A stretch of DNA of 64,000 nt from positions 215,351-279,350 of the forward strand of contig NZ_BHWB01000007.1 in assembly GCF_003865075.1 (NCBI RefSeq). The letters run 5' to 3'. This DNA is from Bacteroides faecalis. GTDB taxonomy: Bacteria; Bacteroidota; Bacteroidia; Bacteroidales; Bacteroidaceae. The translations under genes and the position numbers were made by a program. The stretch's first letter is position 1, and the number at the start of each line of letters is the position of its first letter. Below the pieces are notes generated by a model. That model had not been told where the DNA came from, searched no databases, and saw nothing but the letters and a program-made list of their open reading frames with translations. Below, piece after piece: positions 45,350-53,629 of the stretch.

Positions 45350-45936
45350 ATCGCAGCAAATTTACGAATAGAGATATCCCAGACAGGAGTGGTATAAAGC
45401 AATTCGACAGCTTCCTCAGACGTGTTGGCTACCTTCCAGATATCACCATGCTGACGACGCATGAAATTTTCATCAATCGCCCTACCAAGCATATTGAGTA
45501 AAGGATCATAGAAGCCATTGACGTTCAGAATCACCACCGGATTGAGGTATAAGCCAAGCTGTTTCCAGGTAATTATTTCAAGCAACTCTTCCAGCGTTCC
45601 ACAACCTCCGGGCAAGGCAATGACCGCATCGCTCAGGTCTGCCATCTTCTGCTTACGTTCATGCATGGAAGCTACTTCGATCAATTCCGTCAGCCCCATA
45701 TGTTGCCAGTTCTGCTCTACCATAAAATGAGGAATGACACCTGTCACTTCTCCGCCATTACTGAGCACTGCATCGGCTACAGAACGCATCAGACCGATAC
45801 TTCCCGCACCATTGACCAAACGGATATGATGTTCGGCAAGCAAACGTCCAAGTTGTTCGGCAGCTTCGAAATATACAGGATCTATCTTTGTACTGGAAGC
45901 GCTGTATACGCATACGGAATGTATCTGATTCATCAC
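45346..45936 (-). CDS. LOG family protein (TIGR00730-type)
   Basis: 196 residues. The Rossmann fold carries the signature ALPGGCGTLEELLEIITWKQ (PGGxGTxxE, near residue 108) and VNGAGSIGLMRSVADAVL (near 40). LOG-type proteins are phosphoribohydrolases that release cytokinin-like bases, or act on nucleotide 5'-monophosphates. The physiological substrate in gut bacteria is not known. It is the first gene in a minus-strand run with DUF4271, hemD, rnpA, yidD. Confidence 0.9.
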   Translation of the reverse strand: MMNQIHSVCVYSASSTKIDPVYFEAAEQLGRLLAEHHIRLVNGAGSIGLMRSVADAVLSNGGEVTGVIPHFMVEQNWQHMGLTELIEVASMHERKQKMADLSDAVIALPGGCGTLEELLEIITWKQLGLYLNPVVILNVNGFYDPLLNMLGRAIDENFMRRQHGDIWKVANTSEEAVELLYTTPVWDISIRKFAAI

Positions 45937-45982
45937 TATTTACGGGTTTACGGTTGTGGGTGCAAAATTAGGAAAAAATAAT

Positions 45983-46045
45983 AAAGGTCGCCCTCTCGTG
46001 ACTGCAAAAATCATACGCAGACCGAAAACGGGCGACCTTTCTATA
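45983..46045 (-). terminator. intrinsic terminator after metK
   Basis: On the minus strand AAAGGTCGCCC (46040 to 46030) pairs with GGGCGACCTTT (45993 to 45983) and is followed by ATTATTTTTT. The loop is long (36 bases). Confidence 0.7.
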
Positions 46046-46059
46046 AGGTTAATTCCGGC

Positions 46060-47352
46060 TTACAGACCGAAAGCTGCTTTTATCTTATCTACATAGTCAA
46101 GTTTCTCCCATGTAAACAGTTCCACTTCTACTGTCTTATTACCTTCGTAACGAGAGTGGAAAGTCTTCGACACTACCTGAGGCTCACGTCCCATATGGCC
46201 ATAAGCAGCTGTTTCCTGATAAATCGGATTACGAAGTTTCAGACGTTCTTCAATCGCTTTCGGGCGAAGATCGAACAGTTGGTCGATAACGCGAGCTATT
46301 TCACCGTCGCTCATGCTTACATGAGAACGTCCGTAAGTATTTACATAGATATTGATCGGGCGAGCAACTCCAATGGCATAAGAAACCTGTACCAACATTT
46401 CGTCAGCTACACCTGCTGCAACCATATTCTTTGCAATATGCCGGGCTGCATAAGCTGCGCTGCGGTCTACCTTACTAGGATCTTTTCCGGAGAAAGCTCC
46501 ACCACCATGAGCACCTTTGCCACCATAAGTATCTACAATAATCTTACGTCCTGTCAAACCGGTATCTCCATGCGGGCCGCCGATCACAAACTTACCGGTC
46601 GGATTTACATGATAGACTATACGGTCATTGAACAGTGCCAATACTTTATCATGATGAATAGAAGCAATGACACGCGGCATAAGTATCTCGATCACGTCCT
46701 TACGAATAATTTCCAGCATTTCTTCGTCAGCTTTCAGTTGAGCAGCGTCAGAATTATCAGCAGGCTGGATAAAGTCATCGTGTTGCGTAGAAACCACAAT
46801 CGTATCAATACGGACAGGAGTTCCGTTATCATCATACTCAATCGTAACCTGGCTTTTAGCGTCGGGACGAAGGTAAGTCATCACCTTGCCTTCACGACGG
46901 ATATCAGCCAGCACTTGTAAAATACGGTGTGCCAAATCAAGTGAAAGCGGCATATAGTTTTCCGTTTCATTGGTTGCATAGCCAAACATCATTCCCTGAT
47001 CGCCTGCACCCTGTTCCATCGGGTCCTGACGTTCTACACCACGGTTGATATCGGGACTCTGTTCATGAATGGCAGAAAGCACACCGCAAGAGTTACTTTC
47101 GAACATATACTCTCCTTTGGTATAACCGATTTTCTTAATTACTTCACGTGCGATGAGTTGAAGATCAACGTACGCTTTTGTTTTCACCTCACCCGCTAGT
47201 ACCACTTGTCCGGTAGTTACCAGTGTTTCGCAAGCTACTTTCGAACTGGGGTCGTAAGCCAACAGTTTGTCAAGTACGGCATCCGATATTTGATCGGCTA
47301 CCTTGTCGGGGTGTCCTTCTGACACCGATTCGGATGTAAATAAATATCCCAT
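46060..47352 (-). CDS. metK: S-adenosylmethionine synthetase
   Basis: 430 residues. Signatures: [18 protein letters not shown] (near residue 10), [15 protein letters not shown] (near 117), and [20 protein letters not shown] (near 288) with the P-loop-like glycine-rich site. It makes SAM from methionine and ATP. It is preceded by a leader of about 155 bases that holds a SAM-II-like pseudoknot and a short peptide frame, pointing to feedback control by its product. A terminator follows. Confidence 0.97.
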   Translation of the reverse strand: MGYLFTSESVSEGHPDKVADQISDAVLDKLLAYDPSSKVACETLVTTGQVVLAGEVKTKAYVDLQLIAREVIKKIGYTKGEYMFESNSCGVLSAIHEQSPDINRGVERQDPMEQGAGDQGMMFGYATNETENYMPLSLDLAHRILQVLADIRREGKVMTYLRPDAKSQVTIEYDDNGTPVRIDTIVVSTQHDDFIQPADNSDAAQLKADEEMLEIIRKDVIEILMPRVIASIHHDKVLALFNDRIVYHVNPTGKFVIGGPHGDTGLTGRKIIVDTYGGKGAHGGGAFSGKDPSKVDRSAAYAARHIAKNMVAAGVADEMLVQVSYAIGVARPINIYVNTYGRSHVSMSDGEIARVIDQLFDLRPKAIEERLKLRNPIYQETAAYGHMGREPQVVSKTFHSRYEGNKTVEVELFTWEKLDYVDKIKAAFGL

Positions 47353-47376
47353 CTTCTTATAAATTAAGAATTAAAA

Positions 47377-47439
47377 CTAGAAAATGATCAATGAATGAGT
47401 AGGAGAGGTGAGTGCTGCAAGAACCAGCCGGAAGGGCAT
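47377..47439 (-). CDS. 20-residue leader peptide upstream of metK
   Basis: ATG at 47439 opens MPFRLVLAALTSPTHSLIIF and stops at TAG 47377, 25 bases before metK. The start lies 16 to 18 bases after the putative SAM-II pseudoknot's 3' strand, the distance at which that element usually hides a ribosome site. It may couple translation to metK. No experimental support; the coding claim rests on position only. Confidence 0.4.
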   Translation of the reverse strand: MPFRLVLAALTSPTHSLIIF

Positions 47440-47445
47440 CAACAA

Positions 47446-47505
47446 GTTATGTTTTAGCATTTTTTTCCGTGGTTGCAAGCTACTCAAATCTGTCCACACT
47501 TTCAT
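47446..47505 (-). promoter_or_regulatory. putative SAM-II riboswitch of metK
   Basis: Minus strand: stem GTGG/CCAC (47497-47494 with 47472-47469 plus a wobble pair), loop ACAGATTTGAGTAGCTTGCA then A, and an A-rich linker leading to TGCTAAAACA. TAGC in the loop (47482-47479) can pair with GCTA (47458-47455) to make an H-type pseudoknot. The loop pattern GATTTnA-N-TTGCAA and tail AATGCTAAAA resemble the SAM-II consensus as I remember it. The predicted transcription start (about 47507) sits just before it. It would sense SAM and reduce downstream translation. Confidence 0.6.
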
Positions 47506-47513
47506 TTCGGACA

Positions 47514-47521
47514 CAAAGATA
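47514..47521 (-). promoter_or_regulatory. putative metK promoter (-7 box)
   Basis: TATCTTTG on the minus strand matches TAnnTTTG. The start point would fall about 7 bases downstream, directly at the 5' edge of the SAM-II-like element. Confidence 0.55.
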
Positions 47522-47543
47522 AGTATTATTCGAATATTCTTTT

Positions 47544-47551
47544 TATCTTTG
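47544..47551 (+). promoter_or_regulatory. putative promoter of the small membrane-protein gene (-7 box)
   Basis: TATCTTTG on the plus strand, 44 bases before the gene at 47595. It is only 22 bases from the oppositely oriented metK -7 box, so the two promoters are back to back. Confidence 0.5.
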
Positions 47552-47594
47552 GGCAATGTTTAACATATAAATATTCGTTTTATAGAACGTAAGT

Positions 47595-47816
47595 ATGTTA
47601 GGTACTCTTTCAAAATTAAATCGTTCAATGGTCATTAATAAGAAATTAAAAACAATATTTGTTCTGGCACTCTATGTGGGGTTTACCATTGCAATCTATG
47701 CAATTGTCTGTCATTTTATGGATATCGAATTTGAAGATATTCACTTGCTATATGCAACCTTGATTGGATGTATAGCATATCTGCCACGCTTCATTGCAGA
47801 GAAGATGAGAAAATAA
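47595..47816 (+). CDS. small two-helix membrane protein
   Basis: 73 residues (or 62 from an internal ATG at 47628). Two predicted membrane segments, TIFVLALYVGFTIAIYAIVC and LLYATLIGCIAYLPRFI, are joined by an acidic loop (MDIEFEDIH), and the C-terminus is basic. No family is recognised. It has its own Bacteroides-type promoter and ends near array E. Confidence 0.6.
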   Translation: MLGTLSKLNRSMVINKKLKTIFVLALYVGFTIAIYAIVCHFMDIEFEDIHLLYATLIGCIAYLPRFIAEKMRK

Positions 47817-47831
47817 TCAATTGATAATCAA

Positions 47832-47905
47832 TATATAAGAAGCCAATTAGTGGGTATATAGATACAGCAGGGTGTTTATATATGCCCAGCACAATGAATA
47901 TATAG
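47832..47905. repeat. 22-bp periodic array E (TATATA core)
   Basis: TATATA at 47832, 47855, 47877 and 47899 gives spacings of 23, 22 and 22. The flank GTGGGTATATAGATAC recalls array B near 22.8 kb. It lies between two convergent genes (the small membrane protein and folK) with no clean terminator. Confidence 0.7.
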
Positions 47906-47919
47906 ATACCACGAAAGCT

Positions 47920-48396
47920 TTATAAATCACTTAAAATCTTCTTCATTGTCTTTCCCAAAACTGGATGTATCAGGTCAGGTGCAATTTCTGCTAAAGGGCG
48001 CATCACAAAATCACGCTTCGCCATTAAAGGGTGAGGGAGATTCAACTCAGCACCTGAAGGAGACTCAACGGATAGAACCAGATCATCATAAAGCAATAAG
48101 TCTATGTCAATCACCCGGTCACTATAAGTTCCATTAACCGATTTATGGATACGTCCTAAATCACATTCTATCCCTTGCGTTTTGTGTAATACCTCCAAGG
48201 GGGATAACTCTGTATCCACACACAAGGCAGCATTCAAAAAACTATTATCAGAAGTAAACCCCCAAGGGGCAGTTACATAAAAAGCAGACAGGGAAATCAC
48301 TTTCCCTATCTGCTCTTCTATTTTTTGTACGGCAATCAAGAGATTCTGTTCCTTATCGCCCAGGTTTGTACCGAGTCCCAAATATACTTTTGACAT
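47920..48396 (-). CDS. folK: 2-amino-4-hydroxy-6-hydroxymethyldihydropteridine pyrophosphokinase
   Basis: 158 residues, the usual HPPK length. GLGTNLGDKEQNL (near residue 6), FYVTAPWGFTSDNSFLNAA (near 38) and the metal/ATP site SDRVIDIDLLLYDDL (near 92) are all in place. It pyrophosphorylates the pteridine for folate synthesis. It ends an eight-gene minus-strand run and starts 6 bases after the zinc-ribbon gene. Confidence 0.95.
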   Translation of the reverse strand: MSKVYLGLGTNLGDKEQNLLIAVQKIEEQIGKVISLSAFYVTAPWGFTSDNSFLNAALCVDTELSPLEVLHKTQGIECDLGRIHKSVNGTYSDRVIDIDLLLYDDLVLSVESPSGAELNLPHPLMAKRDFVMRPLAEIAPDLIHPVLGKTMKKILSDL

Positions 48397-48402
48397 CGTA
48401 AA

Positions 48403-48765
48403 CTACTTCTTTCCGGCAAAAAATGTTTTAATAACATACTCTTTATCCATAGGAACAAAGAATTCTACTTTGCCACACTGAGGACAAACATACAAATTAA
48501 ACGCTTCACGATTCTGAAATAGTTCAAAGAAGTTTCCAAAGAAACCGGTATTCATACCCTCATGAAACTCATATTTCCCGGAATATTCCATTTTGACATG
48601 ACAACGTAAACAATCTATTGACCTTTCTTCATGATCGACAGACTGTCCTTCACCGGAAATTTCTGCTATACCCAATACCCGACCGTCTGGAAAGCTATAG
48701 TTACAGTTCCAGCAGATATCGAAGTTATCTTCTACTTCTTCATGACATTCCGGACATATCTTCAT
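48403..48765 (-). CDS. zinc-ribbon protein of unknown function
   Basis: 120 residues with two or three Cys-pair motifs: CPECHEEVEDNFDICWNCNY (residues 4-23), CLRCHVKM and CPQCGKVEFFVP at the C-terminus. These are classical zinc ribbons. No enzymatic motif is visible. It lies between queA and folK, separated by 6 to 10 bases on each side, so it is cotranscribed with them. Confidence 0.8.
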   Translation of the reverse strand: MKICPECHEEVEDNFDICWNCNYSFPDGRVLGIAEISGEGQSVDHEERSIDCLRCHVKMEYSGKYEFHEGMNTGFFGNFFELFQNREAFNLYVCPQCGKVEFFVPMDKEYVIKTFFAGKK

Positions 48766-48775
48766 AAGGCTCCGT

Positions 48776-49834
48776 TTATTTATCCAGAATCAACATTGCA
48801 TCTCCATAAGTACCGAAACGGTAACCTTCTTTCAATGCTACATGATAGGCATCCATCACCTGATCATAACCACCGAAAGCAGCCACAATCATCAGTAAAG
48901 TAGAAAGAGGCATATGGAAATTAGAAATCATCGAATTAGCTACCGTAAAGTCATACGGTGGGAAAATAAATTTATTCGTCCAACCTTCAAACTCTTTCAA
49001 GTGTCCGTCTGTGCTCACTGCACTTTCTATGGCACGCATTACTGTAGTACCTACCGCACATACACTCTTACCGTTATCTTTAGCACTATTCACCATATTC
49101 ACCGCTTTTTCATCAACAAGCATCTGTTCGGAATCCATCTTATGCTTTGTCAAATCTTCCACATCAATATCACGGAAGTTACCTAGTCCGGCATGTAATG
49201 TGATATAAGCAAAATCAATGCCTTTAATCTCCAAACGCTTCAGCAACTCACGACTAAAGTGTAAGCTGGCAGTCGGAGCGGTAACCGCACCTTCGTTTTT
49301 AGCAAAGATAGACTGAAAACGTTCCGCATCTTCCGGCTCTACAGGACGGTTGATGATAGAATGGGGCAGGGGAGTTTCACCCAACGCATACAATGCCTTC
49401 TTGAATTCATCATGAGGCCCGTCATAAAGGAAACGAAGCGTACGGCCGCGTGAAGTCGTATTATCAATTACTTCGGCAACCATAGAATCATCCTCGCCAA
49501 AGTACAACTTATTACCGATACGAATCTTACGGGCAGGATCTACTAGTACATCCCACAAGCGAAGCTCTTCATTCAACTCACGTAACAAGAATACCTCGAT
49601 ACGAGCACCCGTCTTCTCCTTGTTACCATACAAACGGGCAGGAAATACCTTTGTATCGTTGAATATAAATACGTCCTTATCATCAAAGTAGTTCAGCACA
49701 TCCTTGAACATCTTGTGTTCAATTTCACCAGTACGACGGTGCAACACCATCAAGCGCGACTCATCTCTATACTTCGTAGGATGCAAAGCGATTTTATCCT
49801 CGGGTAACTTAAATTTGAATTGTGATAGTTTCAT
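48776..49834 (-). CDS. queA: S-adenosylmethionine:tRNA ribosyltransferase-isomerase
   Basis: 352 residues, normal for QueA. It starts [20 protein letters not shown] and holds the family blocks [16 protein letters not shown] (near residue 53), [18 protein letters not shown] (near 190) and [24 protein letters not shown] C-terminal region. It adds the SAM-derived epoxycyclopentane to preQ1 at position 34 of tRNA. Together with queG it implies queuosine synthesis in this organism. Confidence 0.96.
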   Translation of the reverse strand: MKLSQFKFKLPEDKIALHPTKYRDESRLMVLHRRTGEIEHKMFKDVLNYFDDKDVFIFNDTKVFPARLYGNKEKTGARIEVFLLRELNEELRLWDVLVDPARKIRIGNKLYFGEDDSMVAEVIDNTTSRGRTLRFLYDGPHDEFKKALYALGETPLPHSIINRPVEPEDAERFQSIFAKNEGAVTAPTASLHFSRELLKRLEIKGIDFAYITLHAGLGNFRDIDVEDLTKHKMDSEQMLVDEKAVNMVNSAKDNGKSVCAVGTTVMRAIESAVSTDGHLKEFEGWTNKFIFPPYDFTVANSMISNFHMPLSTLLMIVAAFGGYDQVMDAYHVALKEGYRFGTYGDAMLILDK

Positions 49835-49851
49835 ATCTATTCTTTATTACG

Positions 49852-50574
49852 TTAATTATTATCTTCTTCATTTTCTATTTCCTGCTGGTCGATCCACTCC
49901 TTAAAATGTTCCGGGTCCAGACAATCTTCCAACCGGACATCGCCGACACGAGTACGAATCAATCCTGTCAGATGGGCTCCGCTCTGGAGCGCTTCGCCAA
50001 TATCACGTGCCAAAGCACGAATATAGGTTCCTTTACTGCATACAACACGAATCCGGATCATCGGTTCAGGAGTATCCAACCGGCACTCCAGCAACTCTAT
50101 TTCGTCAATCACCAATTGCTTCGGTTTCAGCTCTACATCTTCGCCTTTACGTGCTAATTCGTAAGCCCGTTTACCCTCTACCATACAGGCAGAAAAGGCT
50201 GGGGGAACTTGCTCGATAGCACCGATAAAGTGCGTCAATACTTCTTCTACCTTCTCCCTTGTGATATGTTCTGTAGGGTAAGTAACGTCTATCTCATGTT
50301 CCAAGTCATAGGATGGAGTAGTAGCGCCTAACCGAAGTGTGGCAACATACTCTTTCGTATGATATTGAAACTCTTCAATCCGTTTTGTAGCCTTCCCGGT
50401 ACAGATAATCATCACTCCCGTTGCGAGAGGATCAAGTGTTCCGGCATGACCGACTTTTAGTTTTTTCACTCCTATGCGGCGGCAAATATGGTAACGGACA
50501 TGACCGACTACCTTAAATGAAGTCCAGCCGAGAGGTTTATTGAAAAATAGTACTTCTCCTTTTTTAAAATTCAT
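49852..50574 (-). CDS. truB: tRNA pseudouridine(55) synthase
   Basis: 240 residues from ATG 50574 ([20 protein letters not shown]). This start overlaps the uppP stop as TGATG; a longer frame upstream lies inside uppP and is not conserved. Catalytic Asp is in KVGHAGTLDPLATGVMII (near residue 45), with YVATLRLGATTPSYDLE and VCSKGTYIRALARDIGE near 180. It makes psi55 in the T loop of tRNAs. Confidence 0.96.
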   Translation of the reverse strand: MNFKKGEVLFFNKPLGWTSFKVVGHVRYHICRRIGVKKLKVGHAGTLDPLATGVMIICTGKATKRIEEFQYHTKEYVATLRLGATTPSYDLEHEIDVTYPTEHITREKVEEVLTHFIGAIEQVPPAFSACMVEGKRAYELARKGEDVELKPKQLVIDEIELLECRLDTPEPMIRIRVVCSKGTYIRALARDIGEALQSGAHLTGLIRTRVGDVRLEDCLDPEHFKEWIDQQEIENEEDNN

Positions 50575-51365
50575 CAGCTCAGTATAATCGTCACCAATCC
50601 TGCAATTGCGCAATAAATAGCAAAATAGATCAGCTTTCCTTTCTTCACAATATTAATCATCCATTTACATGCCAGACAGCCGGCAACAAAAGCAGCTAAA
50701 AAGCCTGCTACCAGTGATAACGTAGGAATATCTCCCATCACTGATTCTCCCTTTGCCATCTTAATGCCATCAAGCACTGCTTCTCCCAAAATAGGGGGAA
50801 TTACCATCAGAAAAGAGAACTGCGCCAACTTCGCCTTATTATCACCCAATAAAAGTCCGGTAGCAATAGTAGATCCCGAACGTGACAATCCCGGCATAAC
50901 TGCACAGGCCTGTGCCAGACCGATAATAAACGCATCTTTCATCGAGATCTTATCTTTCTGACGTGGTTTATAATAGTAAGAGAACGTTAATAGAGCGGCT
51001 GTCAGCAACAACATACAACCCACAATCAACAATCCCGAACCAAATATCTCTTCTACATAATCTTTAAAGAACACGCCTACAATTCCTATTGGAATCATTG
51101 AGATTATTATATTAATCACATAGCGGGTTTCTTCATTCATCTGAAACTTAAACAGTCCGCGGAAAATCCAATCGATCTCTTTCCACAATATAACCAGCGT
51201 ACTACATACCGTAGCCACATGAACAACAATTGTAAACGCCAAATTATCCTCCCCTTCTATTCCAAACAGTGCCGATCCGATAGCCAAATGTCCGCTACTA
51301 CTTACAGGCAAATATTCAGTCAATCCCTGAACCAATCCAAGAATCAATGCTTCTAACCAACTCAT
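50574..51365 (-). CDS. uppP: undecaprenyl-diphosphate phosphatase
   Basis: 263 residues, all membrane. BacA/UppP signatures [20 protein letters not shown] (near residue 15) and [20 protein letters not shown] (near 156) are intact, including the catalytic Glu/Ser/Arg region. It recycles the lipid carrier for peptidoglycan and other envelope polymers. Its start overlaps the DUF3098 stop by four bases and its stop overlaps truB. Confidence 0.95.
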   Translation of the reverse strand: MSWLEALILGLVQGLTEYLPVSSSGHLAIGSALFGIEGEDNLAFTIVVHVATVCSTLVILWKEIDWIFRGLFKFQMNEETRYVINIIISMIPIGIVGVFFKDYVEEIFGSGLLIVGCMLLLTAALLTFSYYYKPRQKDKISMKDAFIIGLAQACAVMPGLSRSGSTIATGLLLGDNKAKLAQFSFLMVIPPILGEAVLDGIKMAKGESVMGDIPTLSLVAGFLAAFVAGCLACKWMINIVKKGKLIYFAIYCAIAGLVTIILS

Positions 51366-51637
51366 TGTACTTCTTTATTAATATCAGTCGTGTTGTTATA
51401 ATCAGTTTGATTCGTTTTCGGTTTGCGCAGTACAGCGTAAATCATCCATAAAAAACCAAACAAGCAAACTGCAGGTGCCACTTTGATTCTACGTACACTA
51501 AAAATATCCGGCTCAAAAGCCGTTTCGGACGACGAAGGTCCTGTCATCAATAGAAATCCGATAATAACAACCGCCATCCCTATTGCCAGTAAGATAAAGT
51601 TTACCTTATCAAAAGCAAATTTCTGCTTGTCAGCCAT
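51362..51637 (-). CDS. DUF3098 small membrane protein
   Basis: 91 residues with two membrane helices: [20 protein letters not shown] (near 12-31) and [17 protein letters not shown] (near 55-71). DUF3098 proteins are Bacteroidetes proteins located next to ftsX and uppP, as here. The function is unknown. The 3' end overlaps uppP by four bases, suggesting coupled translation. Confidence 0.85.
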   Translation of the reverse strand: MADKQKFAFDKVNFILLAIGMAVVIIGFLLMTGPSSSETAFEPDIFSVRRIKVAPAVCLFGFLWMIYAVLRKPKTNQTDYNNTTDINKEVQ

Positions 51638-51708
51638 AGTTTTATTTAATTATAAATTAAAAATCCAAGAATCAACCATTATAAATCCCCCTTAACATTA
51701 CATCTATA

Positions 51709-52590
51709 TTAAATATAGTATAACGTATTTGCTTTCATCCTCAAGTATTTATTGATAGAAATGTAAGCACACAGCCAAGTAATCACTATTCCAAACACCA
51801 GCACACTTCCGCATACAATCAACATCACCTCGGGAGTAATGATCTGAATCAACTCCTGCTCATACGTCACCGCCCAATAAGCAGTACCCATCAATATTGT
51901 ATCGGCTATCACCGCTGCAAACACTCCACTCCACACATTTTTCCGAAGGAACGGACGCCGGATAAATCCCCAACTGGCTCCCACCAACTTCATCGTATGA
52001 ATCAGGAAACGCTTGGAATAAATTGCAAGCCTGATCGTATTGTTTATCAATGCAAAAGAAATAAATGTCAGTACCACCGCCAACGCCAACAGCACAAGGC
52101 TGATATTCCGAATATTCTCATTAACAGCGTCAATCAGTTCTTTCCGGTACAACACATCCTGTATGTTAGAATTCTTTTTGATTATCTTTTCAATCTTCGC
52201 AATGCTATCCGAGTTTGCATAATCAGAGTGAAGTTTTATTTCGAGAGAAGCCGTAAAAGGATTATAGCCAAGGAACTCTTCCGGATCAGTTCCCATGGCT
52301 TCAGTCTGTTCTTTCAAAGCCTGTTTCTTTGATATATATTCGGATTCCTTCACAAAAGCTTCTTTATTCAACTTCTTCTGAAGTTTCAGGATATCTACTT
52401 CCTTCATATCATCGCTGATCAGAACAGAAAAACTGATATTTTCGCGTACATATACAGAAAGATTATGCGCTGCCAGCACAAAAAACACAACCAGTCCCAG
52501 CAACAACAATACTAGTGTCGTACTGATACTCGACGTGATAAACTGCATGTCGAAAAGTGAGGTCGATTTATGTCTGTTCTTATTTCCCAT
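51709..52590 (-). CDS. ftsX: cell division protein FtsX
   Basis: 293 residues with the FtsX topology: one membrane helix near residues 22-44 (STTLVLLLLGLVVFFVLAAH), a periplasmic loop (about 45-165) and three C-terminal helices. Conserved cytoplasmic loop LIHTMKLVGASWGFIRRPFL. FtsX with FtsE regulates peptidoglycan hydrolases at the septum. ftsE is not adjacent, as is usual in Bacteroidetes. It begins 3 bases after the methyltransferase stop. Confidence 0.92.
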   Translation of the reverse strand: MGNKNRHKSTSLFDMQFITSSISTTLVLLLLGLVVFFVLAAHNLSVYVRENISFSVLISDDMKEVDILKLQKKLNKEAFVKESEYISKKQALKEQTEAMGTDPEEFLGYNPFTASLEIKLHSDYANSDSIAKIEKIIKKNSNIQDVLYRKELIDAVNENIRNISLVLLALAVVLTFISFALINNTIRLAIYSKRFLIHTMKLVGASWGFIRRPFLRKNVWSGVFAAVIADTILMGTAYWAVTYEQELIQIITPEVMLIVCGSVLVFGIVITWLCAYISINKYLRMKANTLYYI

Positions 52591-52593
52591 GCG

Positions 52594-53493
52594 TTATCTT
52601 TTTTTCCGGAATACATAAATCATAGAGCTACTTCGTTCTTTACGCCCCATTGCACTGAGCCAAGCCATGCTTCCCACATACATACCTTTCAGGAAGCTGA
52701 GCGAACTGCCACGATGTTTCTCACTCAGCATGGATACATAAAATCCATCAAACGGCATCGGATGGCGGGCTGCCATAATAAAACCATGACGGGAAGCCAA
52801 CTTCTGTATAGTAGCAGGAGTAAAGTGCCAAAGATGACGGGGAACATCATACGCCGCCCAATATTCTTTATAATGCTCCGCATCATAAGAAGAGCAATTA
52901 GGTACTGCCACAATCAACAAACCTTTTTCAGTCAGCAGTTCACGAAGCAACTCCCATGTTTCATTGAGTGACTCCAAATGTTCCATCACATGCCAGAGTG
53001 TAATTACATCGAAGCTACCCGGTTCAAACTCTTTCAAAGCCGATTCCGGTTTTACTTCCAAGTCGAAATGTTCTAATGCAAAAGCACGTGCCTGCGGACT
53101 CTTTTCTACCGCTTCCACTTGCCATCCACGACGCAACATGGTATCTGCAAAATAACCGGTCCCCGTTCCGATATCGAGCAGACGCCCCGTTTTACGATGT
53201 GCCTCCTTTACTACCAGACGCGCTTTACGGCCCAGCATATAAGAACGTACATAGTGATAAACGGAATTCATTGCGCCTTTGCGCGTATCAGTATGAGAGA
53301 TGTAATCGGGAGTTTCATAATACTTGCCAATTTCTGCTTCTACCGGAACACCTTGCGTGAATGTAAATCCGCAATCTTCACACGAATACAGTTCAAACTG
53401 TTCGCCCGAAGCATAAAAATCCGTGCACGTCATAACACCTTTCAAGTGTGTACCACCACACAACGGACAAGCATTTATAGTGAGTTTCTCCAT
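52594..53493 (-). CDS. class I SAM-dependent methyltransferase with N-terminal zinc ribbon
   Basis: 299 residues. Cys-based zinc ribbon at the N-terminus (CPLCGGTHLKG, then CEDCGFTF; residues 8-45). SAM motif GRLLDIGTGTGYFADTMLRR (near residue 102) and VITLWHVMEHLESLNETW (near 165) place it with the UbiE/COQ5-like or rhamnan-type methyltransferases. The substrate is unknown. It heads the run ftsX-DUF3098-uppP-truB-queA-zinc ribbon-folK, with an envelope or translation theme. Confidence 0.85.
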   Translation of the reverse strand: MEKLTINACPLCGGTHLKGVMTCTDFYASGEQFELYSCEDCGFTFTQGVPVEAEIGKYYETPDYISHTDTRKGAMNSVYHYVRSYMLGRKARLVVKEAHRKTGRLLDIGTGTGYFADTMLRRGWQVEAVEKSPQARAFALEHFDLEVKPESALKEFEPGSFDVITLWHVMEHLESLNETWELLRELLTEKGLLIVAVPNCSSYDAEHYKEYWAAYDVPRHLWHFTPATIQKLASRHGFIMAARHPMPFDGFYVSMLSEKHRGSSLSFLKGMYVGSMAWLSAMGRKERSSSMIYVFRKKR

Positions 53494-53629
53494 TAATTCT
53501 GCACAAAATTAAGTGTTGCCCTCCAATCAAAAGACAACACTATACCCTAATTTGGTGCAAAGAAACAAATAAAAAGTGACGTAATAACCTTTCTTTAAGG
53601 ACTTTTAATAGAAAGAAGGAGGGAAAAGT

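Noticed and set aside
46156..46920. 254-codon plus-strand frame inside metK
   Set aside because: It is the antisense shadow of metK.
47446..47505. SAM-I (S-box) riboswitch at metK
   Set aside because: The long four-way junction of SAM-I is not present; the short pseudoknot fits SAM-II better.
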